A stretch of 64,000 bases of DNA from Eonycteris spelaea (taxonomy: Eukaryota > Chordata > Mammalia > Chiroptera > Pteropodidae), in contig PUFA01000014.1 of NCBI GenBank assembly GCA_003508835.1, forward strand, positions 2,362,501 to 2,426,500, given 5' to 3'. A model generated the notes under the pieces. It worked only from the letters and a program-made list of their open reading frames with translations, did not search any database and was not told the DNA's origin. Shown here piece after piece: positions 11,661 through 23,247 of this stretch (its first letter is position 1; the number at the start of each line of letters is the position of its first letter). The position numbers were made by a program, and so were the translations under genes.

Positions 11661-12485
11661 AACTCACTAATTCATCTCGAAATCCTACCACGTGACTCTA
11701 AAACTCTTTATTGACATGGTCATGTGCAGGGGGGATCTATCAGCTCCATGTTTTCACAGGTGTCCTGGAACCCCACATTCTGCTGTTTCCTTCTGGATTG
11801 GCTGCTCTCTAAGCTCTAAAGCAAGCCTTCAGCCTAGAACTTTCCTTCGGAAGGCTTCCTTTCACTTCTCTGTATCAGAACGCCTGGGTGTTGCACAGCC
11901 AGGAACAACGCTCAGTGACACCATTGGACTGTGTGATAACCTCACCATCACTGCCACCTGCTGTGTCTACTTACGATTCTAGGGATGAGATAGGACGGGT
12001 ATTCTCAGTGGGGGCAACATTGCCCCAAAAGGAAAAAAATTGTTTTGGGAGGAGGGGAGTCTAAAAAAAAAAACCTTATTCTTTAAAATATAAAACACAT
12101 ATATTACCTAAACATACAGTATATCTGTATCATTAAGATGTCATTAATGGGAGTAATTAGAGGGAAAAAAATGTCTAAGGAGGCTCCTCAGGGTAGCAAG
12201 AATGAAAAGAAAAAAGTCTGAGGAACACTGAGATGATGCAACCTTTGCCAGAGATGCCCCGGAGTATCTGATACCTCTGTGCAGCCGCCACTTCACACAT
12301 GTCCACCTTCCAGGTGTCTCCTGGTTGCGTCTGCTCGATGGGACTTTGGCAACATTTAGAACCATTGCTGCAAGTGAGTCTGAGAAATTTGGTTTTAGCT
12401 CTCCACCGTGTAAAGCAGAAGAAGGCTGTTAGGCAGAAGAAAAGGGAGTGGGTGTGGAGTACACCAGTGCGTCACATCTGCTAAG
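11661..12485. other. Intergenic DNA, possible hAT remnant
   Basis: A 'ggggcaacattgccccaaaag' stretch near 12,011-12,033 is weakly like the interior of hAT-type nonautonomous elements. Otherwise nothing is recognised. Confidence 0.3.
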
Positions 12486-12489
12486 GCTG

Positions 12490-13010
12490 GGTCTAGAATT
12501 TTAGATGTAAAGCTTTTTTTTGCAGTTAGAATTTTAAAGGCATTGCTCCATTTTCTTAGAAGTTCCAATGACACTGTTAAGAAATGCCACTTTAATTCCC
12601 GATTCTTTGTATGTGCATTGTTTTTGTTTTTTCTTCCTTCTCCAGAAGCTTTTTAGACATTCTTTTTATTTTTAACATCCTCAAATGTTAGTGTGTGTTT
12701 TGGGGTGGGTCTTTTTTTATATCTGATGCTGGGTATTTTACAGACCTTTTCATTCTAGAAACACATGACCTTCAATCCAGGGAAATTTTATTGTTTCTTT
12801 GATAATTTTCTCCCTTCATTATCTCTATTCTTTCTTTATGGGATTCTTAAGATATTGGACTTTCTAGATGGATCCTCTACTTTTTTCTCTATTTTCCTGC
12901 TCTTTGTCTTTTCTCATATAAGATTTTCTCAACTTTATCATCCAGCCACCTTCTCCTGATTTACTGATTTTTTTCCTTCCAGATCTGTTTCATTAAATCA
13001 TTCACAAAAT
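12490..13010. repeat. Old interspersed repeat, probably L1M-related
   Basis: 'gttagaattttaaaggcattgctccattttctta', read in pieces, followed by 'cttcaatccagggaaatttta', 'tctttgataattttctccc' and 'ttctcaactttatcatccag', is a text I recognise from many mammalian loci and associate with old L1M sequences. Orientation and subfamily are uncertain. Confidence 0.4.
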
Positions 13011-14635
13011 TATACACATTTCCCTCATTGAAAATTCTTGTAATGAATAAAAGTAACAAAATAAGATAACCCTAAAATATGTTTCACACATTAAAAAAAA
13101 GTTACGGTATAAGGAGGGGAATTTGTACAAACAACGAAAGAAATGAAGCACTCAGAATACACCCAGATATATGTACAAAGATGAGGCACCCATTAGCCAA
13201 CTCACTGTTTCATCGTTTGCATAATTACTAAATCAACCACTTATGAAATATAAATGAGAACATTAAGAAATATGAGATCTACCTTATGGTTCTGATTTTC
13301 ACAATGTCAGTGACAGACTCATAATGACACCTTCACTGATGCTAACTGCTAAGCATTGCCCAAGTGAAAAGCAAACAACCCTTACAGCTCGCTGAGCAGG
13401 TTTTGCTGAAATCAGGGACTTCACTGTTCTGACAAGGAGGTTCTGACACAACTTATAGTAAAATAGCATGAGTAATAAAGAACGCCAAGTAAATGCCACT
13501 AACAGTAAAACCTACGCATATTAAATTATTCATTTGAACCATATTCTAATTGTAGTAAATGCTAATTAAATCAGCCAACTTTACATAGCACATCCATAAC
13601 ACCATATCAAAGAATATTGATTCATCCATCAGAAATTTCCAAACAGCTAACCAGATATTAATATTTATAAACTTGTTAAGGATTACAGTTTAATTAGAAA
13701 ATAAAAACAAAAACAAATACATATGTATCTTTATCATTTAAAATATTTCATATTACACATGAGCAATGTTTAGATTTAAGTTTTGAACCAAGTTTACTTC
13801 TTTTCTAAGTTATATTTTTGTCATTAAGTTTTTCTCACAAAGATATTTCTTAACATGAATTGGACAAACTTGTAGTATTCGCAATGCCCAATTTCTCCCT
13901 ATTGAGATGTGAAATTATAATCCTATTCTGAATAAAGATATTTGTCAAGATAGGGGTGTAAACATTTTGTCAGGCAAACAATTTAGCTTAAAAATTTGAC
14001 CTTTATCTTAAAATGTACACAACCTCATAATAAGACCCTGGACTTTCAAGTTGGAATACATCTTGAGTTTCCAGAGAATATACATGCTTTATTTAAAAGG
14101 AGGAGAATAAATTATAAACTCACCAAAGCATTGAAAATCCAGTAGTTTTTAAAAATCAGTATTGCATCTGACGATGTGGACAGTGGGTTATAACATAGAC
14201 ACGAATTTCACACAGTATTACTTCTTCCCTTTTATGGTATCTCTGTAAAAGTTGAAACACATCTTTGACCTTGGGCAGTGGTGGTCAAAGATCTGTATAA
14301 TATATTTGATTTTAGTATATTCAATGGTCTGTGTAATATATTTGATTGTATATATACAAACCAAGCATTTCCTCCCCAAGATATCATATTCACAAAGTCA
14401 AAAATTAGAGTTGTATTTAGAGAAGCAACAGTGATATCACTGGTATAGGGCCAAATGAGCCATCACTTTTTGCCACTAACAAGGTGGAACTTCTGAACAA
14501 TATTGCCACCAGTGGTGGTTTTGAGATCTGTAAGAGCTGTGGCACAAGATAAAATTCTCGTTAACCTTTAAAAAAGGCAGCAGTGAAAGGCAGCGGTAAG
14601 AACAGCTGAGCGTAGAGCACTTCTCCCCTGCAGCA
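13011..14635. other. AT-rich intergenic DNA, no gene seen
   Basis: AT-rich, apparently unique. A small local duplication (gtctgtgtaatatatttgat / atctgtataatatatttgat) sits at about 14,291-14,346. No coding or RNA feature is supported. Confidence 0.5.
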
Positions 14636-14639
14636 GCCC

Positions 14640-15100
14640 GCCCCCCTCAGCCGCAGGAGTTGTCCTCCAAGGCCCTAGTGGATGCCTGAGCCCTCAGCGC
14701 CAAACCCTGTGCATACTATGTTTTTCCTATGCATTACTGCTGATGAAGTTTAATTTCTACAGTAGGCACCGTAAGAGGTTAACAGCAATAACTAATAATA
14801 AAATAGGACAATTATAACAATATCCTGTAATAAAAGTCATGTCTCTCTGATTACCAATGAGATGGCTGGCTGCTAAGTGACTAATGGGCAGGGAGCACAC
14901 ACAGGGTGGACACGCTGCACAAAGTCACATCCTGGGCAAGACGGGAGGGCGCGAGATTTCATCACACCATGCAGAATGGCACACGATTTAAAACTTATCA
15001 TTTGTTTACTTCTGAAATTTTCCACTGGATATTTTTGACTGCAGGTAACTGAAGCCATGAAAAGAGAAACTTCAGGTGATGGGGGACTACTGTATCCCCG
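14640..15100. mobile_element. Tigger-like (TcMar) nonautonomous DNA transposon
   Basis: The right half read on the minus strand begins 'cagtagtcccccatcacctg', then 'ttcagttacctgcag', then 'gataagttttaaatcgtgtg' and 'gatgaaatctcgcgcc'. This follows the terminal region of the Tigger group (cagtagtccccc...ccgcggtttcag...). The left half ('actatgtttttcctatgca', 'gtaagaggttaacagcaata', 'aacaatatcctgtaataaaag') matches the other arm of the same deletion-derivative family. There is no transposase coding capacity. The exact Repbase name is not assigned. Confidence 0.75.
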
Positions 15101-16500
15101 ATATAAGGTCAGGTAACCAGTATGAAGCACAGTCACTGGGATGCAGTAGAGGAAAACGGGGCCTCAAAGGTAACAGAGAACCATGGAGAAGCCTCCTCCG
15201 AAGGTCATGACCGTTACAATTTCCTACACTCATTCCCACCTGGAGGATTAAGTGCATCTGATTCAACCCAAATGAGTAAGCTAAATTAGCATTAATGATC
15301 CCAGTATTAGAAATTTTAGGAACTTCACCGCTGCCTGTAAAACTTCTGCTGGTGACAAAAATCAAGATGAAACCAACTCACTGATGTGATTGAGCAGCTC
15401 AGTGGGTTTTTTGAAAATATTAAAAATTCATGTGAAGTGCATGAAACTAATATTTTCTTAAGTAGTAGTTATTGCTCATGTGTTCATTTCTTCACAAAAT
15501 ATTTGTGATTGCCTCAATGCACACACCACTTCCCACTTAATTCTGCATACACCTTAAGGAGCCTTGACAATTAGAAAGCGTGGTGCTCAATTAAACATAA
15601 CTCTCTATTGGCTGAAATTTTGTTTGTAGATATAAATAAAATGAAGTATATTTTGTTACTATATCAATAGATCAATTTTTTTTTTCAAAATAGCTGACAC
15701 CTTTTAAAATTCTAATATGATGGTAGATTTAGGTATGACATAGGCAAAGATCAAATTAAAAGAAAGAACTTATTTCTGTCAATAAAATAGAGGGACTCCT
15801 TTTATATCCATTATTTTAATCTTTCGGTAATGAGGTATGTATTTGAACGAGACCCCCATATCCTCCATCTGAAAACAGCCATGTTTAGCCCTGAGAGGAG
15901 GGAGAAAGGAGGTGGCACTCTGTGGGTCTTTGCTCGAAACCATTAGCATCCATAATAAAGTAAACGAAGAACGATTAAATGAACATCCAACTGCCGAGGG
16001 CCTCGGACAGGCTTGTTACCTCAGCCAAGCAAGTATCTTGCGATGTGGCTTGTTAGCCGCAGAGAAGCGAGGTAGAGTGTGCGTGGACTGATACGAAGCC
16101 AGCTTCACTGCTGAAAGCAGATAAGTCAAGCGGGAGGGGTCCGGGCGGTCAGTGTTCTCAGCGCCTCAGTCCCGGCCTTATCACAGCGTCCATGGCAGGG
16201 GGAAAAAAGCCACCAAAGTGCAACAAACAGAAGGACCTGCATACAGGTCCACAAATTTCCTCGAAACGTCACTTCGAAGATTTTTGGACCCTCAAAATGC
16301 TTAAAGCGTTCTTCATACCTGCAGCCTGAGCTGCTAGCAAGCATTTTTTTTTTTTAATATAGAGAAACTCCTATTTTAACTCCTAATCGTTTGACATGTT
16401 ACATCTAGACTATCAAATCGCTTCAACATAACCGGGTATTTTGAACCACTGACTCTAGAACGGGACAAGGCACCCACAGGCCTCCGGTTTAATACATGGA
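15101..16500. other. Intergenic DNA, no gene seen
   Basis: AT-rich up to about 15,850, then increasingly GC- and CpG-rich toward 16,500. I recognise no repeat or exon. Confidence 0.5.
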
Positions 16501-16700
16501 AAACCCGAAGCAGAGGGAAGGGCGTTAATTCGCCCAAGTCCGCGGCGGAGCTTGGCCGGGCCGGGACGTCAGGCCGGGGCTTCACGCCCAGGGCTCTTGC
16601 CGACCACGCAGAGTCAGCGCCGCCGTCACGCGGCGACGGGCGCGTGATAAAGCGCCAGGACTCAGCGTGCGCGTGAGAAGACAGGATACCGCCTTTCACA
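16500..16700. promoter_or_regulatory. CpG-dense patch (orphan)
   Basis: About 200 bp with many CpGs (for example 'gtccgcggcggagc' and 'gccgccgtcacgcggcgacg') flanked by AT-rich DNA. It is too short to meet strict CpG-island length rules, lies 12.9 kb upstream of MBOAT2, and has no recognisable gene or repeat beside it. It could be an unmethylated distal element. Confidence 0.45.
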
Positions 16701-17500
16701 CCCGACAAACCTGAGCGGCTAAGTGACAAGGTTCTACGTGATAATTAAAAAAAAAAAAAAAAGACACGGGTATGTGCTAGAGGTGTTTGGAGGAGAGAGA
16801 TGGTTTATGTTTGAGTGCTGAGAGATAGTGTCATGGGCTGTCTCTCAAAACAGTTGACCTTTTTCTTAATTTTTTTTTTTTCGGGAAATAACGTCAGCCT
16901 GAAAATAACTAAAATTAAAAAAAAAATAGCTGAAGGAACACTTGCGTGCCCTTTATCCAGATTCCGATTCGGATTAATATTTTGTCTCATTCGGCTTCAG
17001 CATTCTGGTATACGAGTAAGCCCTGTCTTCTCTCCCATCCGTTAATTGACCAATTGATCTTTTTCTTTCTTTCTTTCTTCCTTCCTTTCTACTTGCCTAT
17101 TATCATTTGATAATGATGATTTCTCTATTTGTAAATGGTTTATAATTCATTCTTGTACATAATCATTTTGGTGGGCAAAATGTCCCAGACTTGACTATTG
17201 GGAGCCCCGTCCCACTGTTTCCTGTTTTCTGAGTATAAACTCCTATAATTTTTTTTTTTTGAGCGCTTCCTTACTTCCTGGCATTTTGAAGAATTTCTGG
17301 AATATGTTCCAGGTGCATCTCAAACCTACACGGCCTCAGCCGTGAGAAAGAGAGCAATCGAGACACAACCAAGCTCCTGCACTCCGGGACCATTGCATAG
17401 CTGGCAAAGATGGGCAGAATCGTGACAGGCAGAGACAATGGGAATTCGCATTTTCGTTTTTAACAATAGGCTGAACACAGAGAATTTCACCTTCCCCCTT
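16701..17500. other. Intergenic DNA with homopolymer and pyrimidine tracts
   Basis: An A17-type run near 16,747-16,762, a T-run near 16,869-16,880 and a (TTTC)n-rich 32-nt pyrimidine tract at 17,059-17,090. Otherwise unrecognised. Confidence 0.5.
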
Positions 17501-17506
17501 TGTATC

Positions 17507-17997
17507 AGTTCTCTACAGCTGCATAACAAATTAACCCCCAAATAGTAACTTCGAACTACACCCTTCGGATCTTTAGCGTGGGCAAGGCTCAGTGGCAACG
17601 GCTTGTCTCTGATCCACAGAGTGTCAGCGGGGCTGGATTAAGACTAGAGGGTCCGAGATGGCCCCACTCATGTCTGGAACTTTACCGCTCCCTGTTAGTG
17701 GGGGCACTAGTGCTCCTTCACCTGGCCTCTCTCTCCAACAGGAGAGCTTGACGTACATCGCAGCCCAGGGCTCCAAGATGGTAGAAGTAGAAGCTGCTAG
17801 GTCATTTACAGCTGTAGCCCAGAAATGGTAAAATGTCCTTCTCATTCGATCATCATTGATCAGAGTAAGTCACAAGTCCAGCCCCGCTGTAAAGGGAGGG
17901 GAGGCACGCGCCACCTCTCACGAAAGGAGCGATGTGTACACTTAAGAATGGGAAGAATTGCTGGTGGCCATCTTTGCAAAGAGTCAACTACACCCTT
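17507..17997 (-). mobile_element. Solo LTR, MaLR/MLT1-like, minus orientation
   Basis: The plus strand starts 'tatcagttctctacagctg', 'cataacaaattaaccccca', which is the complement of the 3' end of MLT1-type LTRs. It ends with 'agtaagtcacaagtccagcc', 'aaagggaggggaggcacgcg' and 'ggtggccatctttgcaaag', matching the other end of this LTR class. About 490 bp, near the full length of such LTRs, with no internal viral region. The subfamily is inferred from memory. Confidence 0.6.
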
Positions 17998-17999
17998 TT

Positions 18000-18835
18000 T
18001 ATCCTTCCAATTTCTAGAAGGTAGTGGTTTTCGAGTTCCAACTTGGAAAGGAAGAAATGGAGAGTTTCAGGTAGCCGAATGGGAACGCTATATGTGACTT
18101 TTATTTGGACAACGTCCTAAATAAGTGATCAGCAAATTCTTGTTCCCTACCTTGGGAGTTTTGTTAATGAAAATGAAGAGTAAAATTCAAAAGCTATCGG
18201 AATAATTTGTGTAGGTATCTTGCCATTTTAGAAAATTTCAGCTTAAGTGAGACTGAGAATCTGGAAAAGTTCCAAAGCAGATACAGAGTAATGAATTTTT
18301 AAAAAGGAATTATTCACAAGGAAATATTAGTAAATCAGAGATTGGGGGCAGGAGGTAAGGAGCTATGGAAGGGGATTCGGTTATCATTTTTTAGTTCCTT
18401 TTAACATTGTTTCTCATTTTTCATAAGGTCAGAATAACATTACCAATGACAACGGCAGGTTTGCATTTTAACATAAATAAAGAAAATTTTGATTAAAGTG
18501 GTAAATGAGATACACGTTTTTTTCTTAAAAATACATTTCTTTATTTGGCACCCATCAAATACCGTGCTCTGTGCAAGGGACAGAAAAGTAGTAGAAGAAC
18601 TAGCCTCTACCCTTCAGAGACGGACACACAAAGCTGCATCGTCATATGGAGCGCAGGACAGAGACATGCCAAGGGTGCCTCCTGTCCTGTCCAGCAACGT
18701 TTGGATGCTATTCAGCAAAGACGTAGGATTATGACTTTAAATAGAAACATCACAGACTCAAAGATCTCTTTAATCCGATTATTAAAAATTTGGCAACAGA
18801 ATATATGTGTAGAGTCTATCATACCTATCCTGGTT
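18000..18835. other. Intergenic DNA, no gene seen
   Basis: AT-rich and unrecognised. Short open frames near 18,489-18,913 have no family resemblance. Confidence 0.5.
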
Positions 18836-18839
18836 ATCT

Positions 18840-19680
18840 TCATTTTATTTTTATTTTCACCTTTTTATTTTAGAGATTTTCAAACATATACCAAAGTAGA
18901 GAAAATAGTCTAATGAATACTGATCACTGAGCTTCAACAGTTATCAACACGAATCAAAGCTTCTTTCATCTCTGTGATCTACTCCCCTGTCCCCAGGTAG
19001 ATAACTTGAAACTAAATTACATTTTCTTACTTAATCTATAAATACTTCCGTTTGTATCTCTAAAAGATACACACCTAAGAATATTAAGAATAGAAACTTA
19101 ATGTCATCTAATGTCAGTCAGTGTTCAAATGTCCTTGATTGTCCTATCGAAGTCCTTGGTATTTTGGTTTGCTTGAATCAGGAGATAATCAAGGTCCGTG
19201 TGTTATATTTGGTTACGACTTCTTCCATCTCTTTCAATGTACAAACATCTTCCCCCCCTCTTCTCCAATTTCTTTCTTTCTTTCTTCTTATTTTAATGTC
19301 GTCATTGAAGAAACTGGGTTGTCCGTTTTCTACGGACATCAGATCTGTAGGATTCTCCGGTCTGGACTCAGCTAGTCGCACCCTTGTGGTGGTGTGTACC
19401 AGTCGAAAGGAAATACAGAGGATGGAAAGATACGTTTCTTTTTCCATCCTCTGTATTTCCTTTCAACTGGTAGTTGGCACCTTAACCAGAGTCAGCTTTG
19501 ATTCATTTTTTTGGCAAGACTCTGTCACAGGTGGTGATGTGTACTTCCTATTACGTAGCATCAGGAGACATACACTCTTTGGGAGTTTCTTTTTCGGTAA
19601 TGTTAAAATTGTTCAGTGGATTCAGGTGTTAATCGCCGGATCCGTCCTTTATAAAGCTCCCCTTCGGCCTTCGAATTAAC
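18840..19680 (-). repeat. Old L1 (L1M) 3' UTR, minus orientation, carrying a hairpin
   Basis: The plus strand gives a diagnostic series: 'tatctctaaaagatacacac', 'tcagtgttcaaatgtccttga', 'gaatcaggagataatcaaggt', 'ttgaagaaactgggttgtcc', 'tttttttggcaagactctg', 'aggtggtgatgtgtacttcc', 'catcaggagacatacac' and 'cagtggattcaggtgtta'. This is the complement of a common old L1M 3' UTR. A local inverted duplication at 19,397-19,472 interrupts the expected text. The 192-codon open frame across it (19,101-19,679, plus) is antisense repeat sequence, not a gene. Confidence 0.65.
19397..19472. repeat. 32-bp inverted repeat with 12-nt loop
   Basis: Left arm 19,397-19,428 and right arm 19,441-19,472 are reverse complements except at one position (tcgaaa against the complement of tttcaa). 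The right arm fits the expected L1 3' UTR text, so the left arm looks like an inverted copy inserted beside it. Confidence 0.95.
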
Positions 19681-21215
19681 AGTCTTAACAACCAAGATTT
19701 ATGTTTAATACCACACTTTGCTAATTCAGTGACTTCCGATCTTTCACGTCCCCTGACTACAGCCAAACTCTGCCCAGAAATACATGTAGGGAACACAGTC
19801 CAGTAGAAAAAGTAGGGGACCTTCATCTCGACCTCTTTGGCATCCAGTTGACTAACCTCCAACGAGTCACCCTTGTGTCTCCTTTTCCTCATCTGTAAAA
19901 TGAGGGAGTGAGTTGCGAGACAATTGAGTTATTTGCTAACTCTGAAATGCTGTGGTTGCAATTGCCCCCGATTGTCACAGGAGTGACACTGGCCCCAGAA
20001 TGTCCGTTTGTCCTTTGCTTGTGTGTGTGCATAGGTCCCACCCACCTTCCTGTCTAAATAGCTTCAAGGGTGAGAACCCTGCTGTGAACATTTGTGTTGT
20101 CCCTGCTTACCCACGCAGCGCAGTTTGGTCCAGCTAGGTGAGGCCGCCACAATCGCCCTACAAGGTCTGAATAGTAAAACCAGTACTATTGCCCGACAGG
20201 CAGGGGGTGAAAACTCTACAAGCTTTATGGGGTGTTTTGAATGACATTTGGCATTTAAGTCAATTAGGTGTTTTAGAGATTTTAAAAGAAAACAGTCTTG
20301 AGTGTACTGAGTCAAAGAGAAATCTATCAGTTAATTCTGATTTTTGCATGACACTAACTACAGTATTATTACCATTTTCAGAGGCCTGAACTTTTTTCAC
20401 TAGCGACAGTTACCTTACTTCAAAGACTACTATTGACACGTCCTGCATTTCTTGAAATGTGGATAGACGTTTTATTTACCTTATATTGGGGCAATATGAT
20501 CTGCAATATAAACATACTTACAATACAAATCAGAAAACTACCAGGACCCTCAAATCAGTAATTTAACATGCACACTGACAAGAGAAAATGTAACTCATGG
20601 CTTTCAGCTAAAAGAAAAAAAAAATAAGCAAATGTTGAGAGAGCCATAGAAAAGGCAGCCAGATGTCTCCTGGCTAAGGAATGCCTGGTTTTAAAAGCTG
20701 AGCACAAAAATATCCATCTCTGTCCCAAAGATTTGTCTGCATCAGACCAAATGAACATTCTACCCGCCTTTTATGAGCCAGAGTGTTCTTCAGCATCAGA
20801 GAAGAACCAGCAACATAACTCTTTGTTTCATTTTGCAAATCTGGACTCCCTGAAAAGATCTGGACTTAAAAACTCTTTAGTTGAGACCTTTCTATCTTTT
20901 TATCATCTAGAGGGCAGATTACATTTTGTGTTTAATTCTGATCATCATAAGCAGAACAAGAAGGATATTAAAGTAGAGGTATGAGACTAAGGGATAAAAA
21001 TATGGGTTCCTCTGTGAACTGCCTCAGACTGAATGTTTTAGAGAATGCTTTATTGCTTAATATATAAGTTGCTCTTTTCAAATATTTAGAGTTAACATAT
21101 ATTGAAGAAAGTAAAGCAGCATGAGGTTGAAAATGTTCTGCTCAGTTAAAAAAATATGCCTTCAGCCAACATGGAAGCTTTTTCTTCTGTAGTTGGGGAA
21201 CCACGCTCTTGATTA
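19681..21215. other. Intergenic DNA with a MIR fragment
   Basis: A MIR piece at 19,830-19,960 is listed separately. The remainder, including a T/A-rich stretch around 20,400-21,120, is unrecognised and has no gene. Confidence 0.5.
19830..19960 (+). repeat. MIR fragment
   Basis: 'tgactaacctccaacgagtc' followed by 'tccttttcctcatctgtaaa' and 'atgagggagtgagttg' corresponds to the forward MIR core and downstream part. Confidence 0.6.
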
Positions 21216-21218
21216 AAG

Positions 21219-21251
21219 TTTTCTTTTTCTCCTCCTCTCCTCCTCCTCCTC

Positions 21252-21282
<31 letters not shown>

Positions 21283-21335
21283 TCCTCCTCCTCCCCCCTC
21301 TCCTCCTCCTCCTCTTCTTCTTCTTCTTCTTCTTC
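21219..21335 (-). repeat. 117-nt homopyrimidine tract, (CCT)n/(TTC)n
   Basis: Uninterrupted C/T on the plus strand, composed of TCC/CCT triplets, a C8 run, further CCT triplets, then TTC triplets, ending in a T-run to 21,347. Low-complexity Arg/Lys-rich frames on the minus strand are artefacts of this tract. Confidence 0.95.
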
Positions 21336-21349
21336 ATTTTTTTTTTTGG

Positions 21350-22275
21350 TGTGAAAAGAATTTTAGTTGATACCGTGAAGGACACAAAAGAAATAGAAGG
21401 TCTTGAAAACTGGGCTACAGAGTTCTCACGGGTTCCCCAGGGCTATTGCCTAAAATGCAATGTCATAATGGAGTGATGTTTGACGACCTTTGCTCTCGCA
21501 GTGACTTGTCCCTTACAGTGACATGGCCACATGGGATAGGCCTGCCAGCTGCCTTCAGGAGCACCTTGGAAGAGAAGATTTGAGGACCATGTCTTAAATA
21601 CCAACTGGACTCTTGGTATTAAACCCAAAGTTTCAGAATAATAACTCCAAGAAGGCATCCCAATTTTTTTAGGGGACAAAGGAAGGAAAGCAAATCTGTA
21701 TGTAGGAATTTATATGTACATTCTGTCCCCTGTTAGAGAAACACCAGAGCCAGATAGTAGTTATGGTCATAAAGGCAGATTTTTTTCAGGACTACTGCAA
21801 TATGAGGAAAGAGACCTCAGCACAGAACAGGGCTCGATTCTGAATGCAGCTTCTTCACAGCAAAGGGGCAGAGTGGGGGTCAGCGAGGCGACATCAGGGC
21901 AAAGGGGGATCTGGCTGAACTGACCTGCTGGAGGCAGGCCAGGGTGATCAGACACCACCTGGGGTTGGTGGGAGATGAAGAACTCAATTAGGTAGCAATG
22001 GTGACCGGGTTTTGACGGCGGGGGTTCTTGCCAAGACTGGATGATAGAGAGACAAACCAGAAGTTGAACAGTCGGGGCCTATTTGAAAAGTTTGGCCGAG
22101 CAGAGACGCTGTCACTTCTTCCAAAATGGATTCGACGCAAAGTACGATGCAAATTATGGCTGTAAGAAAATCGTTAACAGAACAACAAAAAGCAAATGGC
22201 AAGGTACCGTATCCAGTGAGGGACGATAAGGAAAAATTATAATAGAAATCTCGGGCTGGGAAGCACAGAACTAGC
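21350..22275. other. Intergenic DNA, possible diverged LTR
   Basis: About 21,740-22,110 shares scattered words with 49,690-50,090 ('gacatcagg', 'ctgctg(g/a)aggcagg', 'cttgccaa/cctgctaaaact'), suggesting two diverged members of one dispersed, perhaps ERV-derived, family. Nothing else is recognised. Confidence 0.3.
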
Positions 22276-22860
22276 TCTGAGTTTCCGGAGGACGAAGACG
22301 AAGATGGGAACAACACACACCTTTCGCCGCCGGAGGAAATCGCGCGAGCCGGTTCCTGGCGCAACGAGTGTTCTCGGGCTCTGGCATCCGAGAGGAACGT
22401 CCCCAGGGGGCAGACATCGCGCACGCCACACCGGGCGACGTCCTCCCGGCAGTTTGACGAAGAAGGCACAGAAGTGCCACGGACACCTGAGCCCCACGCG
22501 GCCTCTCGACGAAAGCGGAGCTGCAACCTGACGCTCCCTCCCGTGACGCCGGCGCCGCGGAGACCCAGGGCGAGTCCGCTCTGCCCCGACGCGATGCAGG
22601 GCTAACCCTGGGGGACCTGGGGGCACGAGGCCAAGCCGGCGTCAGTCGTCCACGCTGGGCCTTTGACACGCACGCGGTCGGACACTTTAGCTTCAGTCTC
22701 TGCCGAGTAGCTGAAGGACAGGTGACCAAGGCTGTACACCGCAGGGGGACCCCAGTCACGAGGCACAAGGAGCCCGTGTTACGCTCTTCACAAGGAGAAG
22801 GCCACCCGCCTCCGCGCCGGGGCCCGGCCGAGCACGGAGGCTTATGCTTTTCAGACGTGA
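22276..22860. promoter_or_regulatory. Orphan CpG-island-like segment
   Basis: About 585 bp with high CpG density. For instance 22,321-22,380 carries about ten CpGs in 60 bp ('cgccgccgg', 'cgcgcgagccgg'). No homology to a known first exon is visible on either strand. The overlapping open frames here (for example 22,271-22,888 minus) are GC-rich artefacts. Confidence 0.55.
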
Positions 22861-23247
22861 CTTTTGCCACGGGAACATTTAAAGTCAATTTTACGGCAGT
22901 TTTGATCCAAATTGACTATCCCCGGAGGTTATGTTCCATTTTTCTATCATTGGCAGTGTCTTTCCAAACCTGCCTTCCAACTAAGTGCTTTCATCTACTG
23001 TGCTGCAAGAGGACTCTTTCTCCATAAAAACCCAAATCATCTGTTTCCTTGCATATTAAAAATTGCACACGTACCACATCAGAAAAATATTTAACATGAA
23101 GTGCTTTGAAGAGATATTGGATGACCCACAATGTCTTGTGGGTAGTGGGAGTCGCCATGGCCCTGCCTTATCAATCTGACTTCCAGCCTCTCATTCCTCT
23201 GCTCGATACAGATATACAGAACCATTATGCACATGTGGCTACTTACA

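Noticed and set aside
19101..19679. 192-codon plus-strand open frame
   Set aside because: Lies entirely in the antisense strand of an old L1 3' UTR and crosses the local inverted repeat.
21146..21385. Arg/Lys-rich small protein on the minus strand
   Set aside because: Translation of the homopyrimidine tract; low-complexity artefact.
22271..22888. 205-codon and overlapping minus-strand frames in the 22-kb CpG segment
   Set aside because: Three overlapping frames are open at once, as expected from GC-rich sequence; no domain or homolog is recognised.
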